DNA of 64,000 nt from Rhodopseudomonas pentothenatexigens (GTDB lineage Bacteria > Pseudomonadota > Alphaproteobacteria > Rhizobiales > Xanthobacteraceae), in the NCBI RefSeq assembly GCF_900218015.1, contig NZ_UFQQ01000003.1, positions 62,001-126,000 on the forward strand. The letters are read 5' to 3'. Positions 60,961-64,000 of this stretch are shown here, one piece after another; positions within the stretch are counted from its first letter, which is position 1, and each line of letters opens with the position of its first letter. Both the position numbers and the translations under genes were made by a program. A model generated the notes under the pieces. That model saw only the letters and a program-made list of their open reading frames with translations, did not search any database and had not been told where the DNA came from.

Positions 60961-62046
60961 TCAATATCCGGTCATCTCAAGATATCCGACACCGCTCCGG
61001 TTACCGTTGAAGGCGATCGGCCCCTCCCAATACGGGAAGCTGGTCTCCATCCAGCTCGTCGGGTTGAGCGGCGTGGTTTCGATTGCAACATCCTGGCCGG
61101 CGACCGCCACGCGCCAGCGCGTCGGAATCTGGCGGGTGCCGATCGCGGTGAAGCCGAGTGGTTCGAGCCGGATCTGATCCGGTGACAGCGGCACGGAGCG
61201 GCCGTCGGTGCCGATCCAATTGCCGGCGAAGTAGTTTCTGCCGTCGCGCTGCCGCAGCCGAAACAGCATCGCCTTGTCACCGGACGACAGATGCAGCGAG
61301 AACCAGTCCCAGCCGGTCTGGTCGGAGGCGAGCGGCTGGCTCGACCATTCACGGTCCATCCAGGCCGTCCCCTCCACCGGAGTCGAGCGGTCGTCGAGGG
61401 AGAGCATACCGGACGCGGTGAAATACGGCTGGCTATAATAATAGGACGCCTGGCCCCGTTCGGACTTGCGCGAGTAGCCGTTGTCGCCTTGCAGCACCAG
61501 CGGCCGGTTCGCGCTCAGTCGCAGCGCGTAGCTGAAATCGGCGGCGCGCGCGGTCACTTCCAGCGGCGACAGCGTTGCGGCTTCCATCGCTGGACCGCCC
61601 TGCATCGCCCAGTCGTCGATGATCGCTTTGAAAGGTGTCGCTTCGACGTCCGCGACGCCGACGCCACCCCGCGAAAACTTCTCGGCAAAGCGATGAGTGT
61701 GGTCGCTGGTGACGGCGGCATGCGCCATCCAGATCTGCTGGTTGGCCCAGCCGCTGCGTTGCGGGCCCGGCGTCATCGCCTGGCGGAACAAAGTCCACTG
61801 CGCCCCATAGGCGTTGCCTGCGGCATCCTTCAGGTTCGCGGTGAGGTACCACCACTCGATCCGGAAGTCGGGATGCGGACCATGATCGTCGGGAAACGCC
61901 AGCCTGCGGCCGGGCACCACAGGTGCAAATCCGCCGGCGTCGCTGCCGAGACCGGCGAAGCCTTGCGCCGAAGCGCGCGGCGACGCGGCGGCCGCGGCGA
62001 GCAGGCCGGCCGTGAACGCGCGGCGGTTGATGCGGCTATCGTTCAT
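60961..62046 (-). CDS. AttH-like / carotenoid 1,2-hydratase-like lipocalin-domain protein
   Basis: 361 residues. The N-terminus (NDSRINRRAFTAGLLAAAA) is a Tat-type signal with the twin Arg. The mature part is a lipocalin-like AttH domain: FPDDHGPHPDFRIEWWYLTANL, WTLFRQAM, SHHTHRFAEK-like segment and WMDREWSSQPLASDQTGWDWFSLHL, which are features of hydroxyneurosporene synthase (CrtC) and AttH. Because of the coupled FtsX-type permease an AttFGH-type export role is more likely than carotenoid synthesis. It overlaps the permease end by 11 bp. TTG 62052 is an alternative start. Confidence 0.87.
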   Translation of the reverse strand: MNDSRINRRAFTAGLLAAAAASPRASAQGFAGLGSDAGGFAPVVPGRRLAFPDDHGPHPDFRIEWWYLTANLKDAAGNAYGAQWTLFRQAMTPGPQRSGWANQQIWMAHAAVTSDHTHRFAEKFSRGGVGVADVEATPFKAIIDDWAMQGGPAMEAATLSPLEVTARAADFSYALRLSANRPLVLQGDNGYSRKSERGQASYYYSQPYFTASGMLSLDDRSTPVEGTAWMDREWSSQPLASDQTGWDWFSLHLSSGDKAMLFRLRQRDGRNYFAGNWIGTDGRSVPLSPDQIRLEPLGFTAIGTRQIPTRWRVAVAGQDVAIETTPLNPTSWMETSFPYWEGPIAFNGNRSGVGYLEMTGY

Positions 62047-64000
62047 CGGCAAACACCTTGACCAGCCGGGCCGGCTGCATCCGCATCAGCTTCAAGATCG
62101 GTAGCGCCGCCGCCAGCAGCGTCGCCAGCAGCGCGACGCCGACCAGCTTCGCCAGTTCGAACGGAAACATTTCGAACGGCAGCCGCCACCCGAACGCCTT
62201 CACGTTCACCACCGCGATCAGGCACCATGCCACCATCAGGCCGAGCGGCAGCGCCACCAGCGCGGTGATCGCCGCCATCGCCAGCGTCTTCATCAGCTCG
62301 ATCAACGCCAGCCGGCGGCGGGTGAGGCCGATCGCCCACAGCGGCGCGAGCTGCGGCAGCCGCGAAGCGCCCAGCGTCAGCAGGCTGGTCAGCAGCGCCA
62401 CGCCGGCGATGCCGAGCGTGAAGGCGTTGAGCGCGGTCGTCACCGCGAAGGTGCGGCTGAAGATCTGCTTGGAGATCGCCTTCAGCGTCGCCTGGTCGGC
62501 GAGGCTGCGTTCGCCGAACGCGAAGTTTTCGCGCAACGCCTCGATCAATGCCGGCACCCGGGCCGGATCGACCCGCAGGCCGAGCCGGGTCCTGGCGATG
62601 TCGGGGAAATGCCCAGTCAGCGCGTCGAACGCGACGCCGAGCTGGCCGCGCGGATTGCCGTAGTCGGCATAGATCGCCACCACCTCGACCGGCCATGGTC
62701 CGCGGTCGGTCGGCACCACGATGCGGTCGCCGAGCTTCACGCCCAGCCGGCGCCAGAGCTGCTCGCTGACCAGCGCCGCATCGCCGCGCGCGACGCGGTC
62801 CCAGACGTCGGAAGTGTGTTCGAGCAGCGGCCAGTGATCCCGATAGGTGGCGTCGTCGGCGAACCCGATCAGTTCCACCGGCTGGCCCTGCAGCTTGACT
62901 TCGGCGCGGGCGCCCGGCAGCAGAGCGGTGACTTCCGGGCGTCCCTTCAGCCATGTGCGGATTTCGGCGGCCTGCTGGTTGTTGGCGGCGTTGAGATACA
63001 CTTCCGCGGCGAGCCGCCCGTCGAGCCAGCGCTGGAAGGTCCGGCTGAAACTCTCGACCATGGTGCCGACGCCGACATTGACCCCCAGCGCCAGCAGCAG
63101 CGCCATCAGCGCCAGCGACAGGCCGGAAAGCTGCAGCCGGCTGTCGGCCCAGAACCAGGTCGTCAGTGGTCCGCGCGCCAGCTTCTCGCCGAGCGCCAGC
63201 ACCAGTCCGAGGATTGCCGGCAGGCCGAGCGCGGCGCCGAGCAGGATTGCGGCCAGCACCGCGAACCCGGATAGCAGCGAATCGCCGAACCACAGAAAGA
63301 TGAGGCCGGCGGCGAACACCGCGAGTGCGGCTGTTGCCTGCACGACCAGCCAGCGATGCTGCGCCTGCTGCCAGGCGTAAGACTGCGCCGCCGTCAGCAC
63401 CGGCAGCCGTGCTGCTTTGATCAGCGAGGCTGAGGCGGCAGCGAGCGTGCCGAGAATGCTGATGGCGATGCCAGCGAGCCACCACTCCGGCCGCAGCGAC
63501 AACTCTCCGGGAATCTGCGCGCCGTAAAGTCCGCGCAAGGTGGCGGCGACGTCCGGCAGCAATGTGGCGGCGATCAGATAGCCGCAGACCAGACCGATCA
63601 GCCCGGCGAACAGCGCGATCAGGCACAATTCGATCACCATCACGGCGTTGAGCTGCCGCGCCGAGGCGCCGCAGGCGCGCAGCGTGCGCAGCATCTGCCG
63701 GCGTTGCTCGAAGGCCAGCCCGATCGCCGAATTGACGATGAATAGTCCGACCAAAAACGACAGCAGACCGAACGCGGTGAGGTTGAGATGGAAGCTGTCG
63801 GTGAGCCGCTCCAGCTCGGTGGTGGCGTCGGGCTGATCGAGCTGCAGCGCGTCGCCGACGACCTGTTGCAGAGGCGGCCGCGGAGCGGCGGCCCTGCTGC
63901 CGACCAGCAGCCGCGACAGCCTGCCCGGCATGTCGAGCAGCGTCTGTGCGATGCCGATGTCGACCACCAGCACGCCGGGCGCGATTTCGGCCTGCGGCCG
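62036..64000 (-). CDS. ABC transporter permease, FtsX family (5' end beyond the window)
   Basis: At least 654 residues, open to the right edge, so the N-terminal part is missing. Two FtsX-like domains are visible as groups of four helices: about FLVGLFIVNSAIGLAF to YLIAATLLP, then the second block near ALNAFTLGIAGVALLTSLLT, plus a periplasmic insert (SVRTWLKG-like). The C-terminus LAAALPILKLMRMQPARLVK is typical. By analogy to AttFG/LolC-type systems an ATPase gene should lie just upstream, outside the window. Overlaps the AttH-like gene by 11 bp, so translation is coupled. Confidence 0.9.
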   Translation of the reverse strand, partial: RPQAEIAPGVLVVDIGIAQTLLDMPGRLSRLLVGSRAAAPRPPLQQVVGDALQLDQPDATTELERLTDSFHLNLTAFGLLSFLVGLFIVNSAIGLAFEQRRQMLRTLRACGASARQLNAVMVIELCLIALFAGLIGLVCGYLIAATLLPDVAATLRGLYGAQIPGELSLRPEWWLAGIAISILGTLAAASASLIKAARLPVLTAAQSYAWQQAQHRWLVVQATAALAVFAAGLIFLWFGDSLLSGFAVLAAILLGAALGLPAILGLVLALGEKLARGPLTTWFWADSRLQLSGLSLALMALLLALGVNVGVGTMVESFSRTFQRWLDGRLAAEVYLNAANNQQAAEIRTWLKGRPEVTALLPGARAEVKLQGQPVELIGFADDATYRDHWPLLEHTSDVWDRVARGDAALVSEQLWRRLGVKLGDRIVVPTDRGPWPVEVVAIYADYGNPRGQLGVAFDALTGHFPDIARTRLGLRVDPARVPALIEALRENFAFGERSLADQATLKAISKQIFSRTFAVTTALNAFTLGIAGVALLTSLLTLGASRLPQLAPLWAIGLTRRRLALIELMKTLAMAAITALVALPLGLMVAWCLIAVVNVKAFGWRLPFEMFPFELAKLVGVALLATLLAAALPILKLMRMQPARLVKVFADER

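Overview
The window comes from the chromosome of a GC-rich alphaproteobacterium. The best match is Rhodopseudomonas palustris or a close relative in the Bradyrhizobium family. This rests on gene content and order known for that genus: a replication block dnaA-dnaN-recF-gyrB beside rpsT, then hpd, kaiB/kaiC and fixNOQPGHIS. Small Bradyrhizobium-type proteins and palindromic intergenic repeats agree. The strain cannot be named from the sequence alone.

Layout. 0-5.3 kb: rRNA methyltransferase rsmB, a heparinase-like gene and purH, all on +. 5.5-12 kb: a class I DAHP synthase (-) behind what reads as a complete aromatic-amino-acid attenuator (leader peptide, antiterminator element, terminator), an MFS exporter (-), gamma-glutamyltransferase (+), an SDR and a GST. 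12-13.5 kb: a thioredoxin-fold isomerase and a divergent SDR. 14-22.3 kb: the complete high-affinity cbb3 oxidase locus, fixNOQP plus the maturation genes fixGHIS and a small unknown tail gene, under one perfect FNR/FixK box. 22.4-29.3 kb: two Lrp/AsnC regulators, each beside an inverted repeat, a thioesterase, the timekeeping set kaiC-kaiB-HWE kinase, and hpd. 29.4-37.7 kb: gyrB, recF, dnaN, dnaA and rpsT, all on -, with a long non-coding stretch upstream of dnaA holding one small unreported-looking ORF. 38-49.9 kb: mostly housekeeping and metabolic genes (msrA, a polysaccharide-export lipoprotein, dienelactone hydrolase, an HD-GYP-like protein with a changed metal residue, two acyl-CoA synthetases, recQ, an iron-type alcohol dehydrogenase). 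50-64 kb: mtnP-mtnA, a PepSY/response regulator/histidine kinase operon, htpG, a double beta-barrel outer membrane protein, an amino-acid-type ABC binding protein, a MAPEG protein, and an AttH-like lipocalin gene coupled to an FtsX-type permease cut by the right edge.

How it works together. The fix locus supplies microaerobic respiration. KaiC-KaiB plus a translationally coupled kinase is a KaiA-less timing module. DAHP synthase and hpd are the entry to and an exit from the aromatic amino acids, and each has its own visible regulatory DNA. No CRISPR array, insertion sequence, prophage, tRNA or rRNA gene was found. Mobile-looking DNA is limited to at least six families of short palindromic intergenic repeats. 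The strongest non-routine signals are the aroG-type attenuator, the operator-like inverted repeat between the AsnC gene and hpd, the 45-residue ORF upstream of dnaA, and several enzymes whose canonical catalytic residues are altered (HD-GYP His to Tyr, SDR Tyr to Phe, KaiC Ser-Thr to Ser-Ser).
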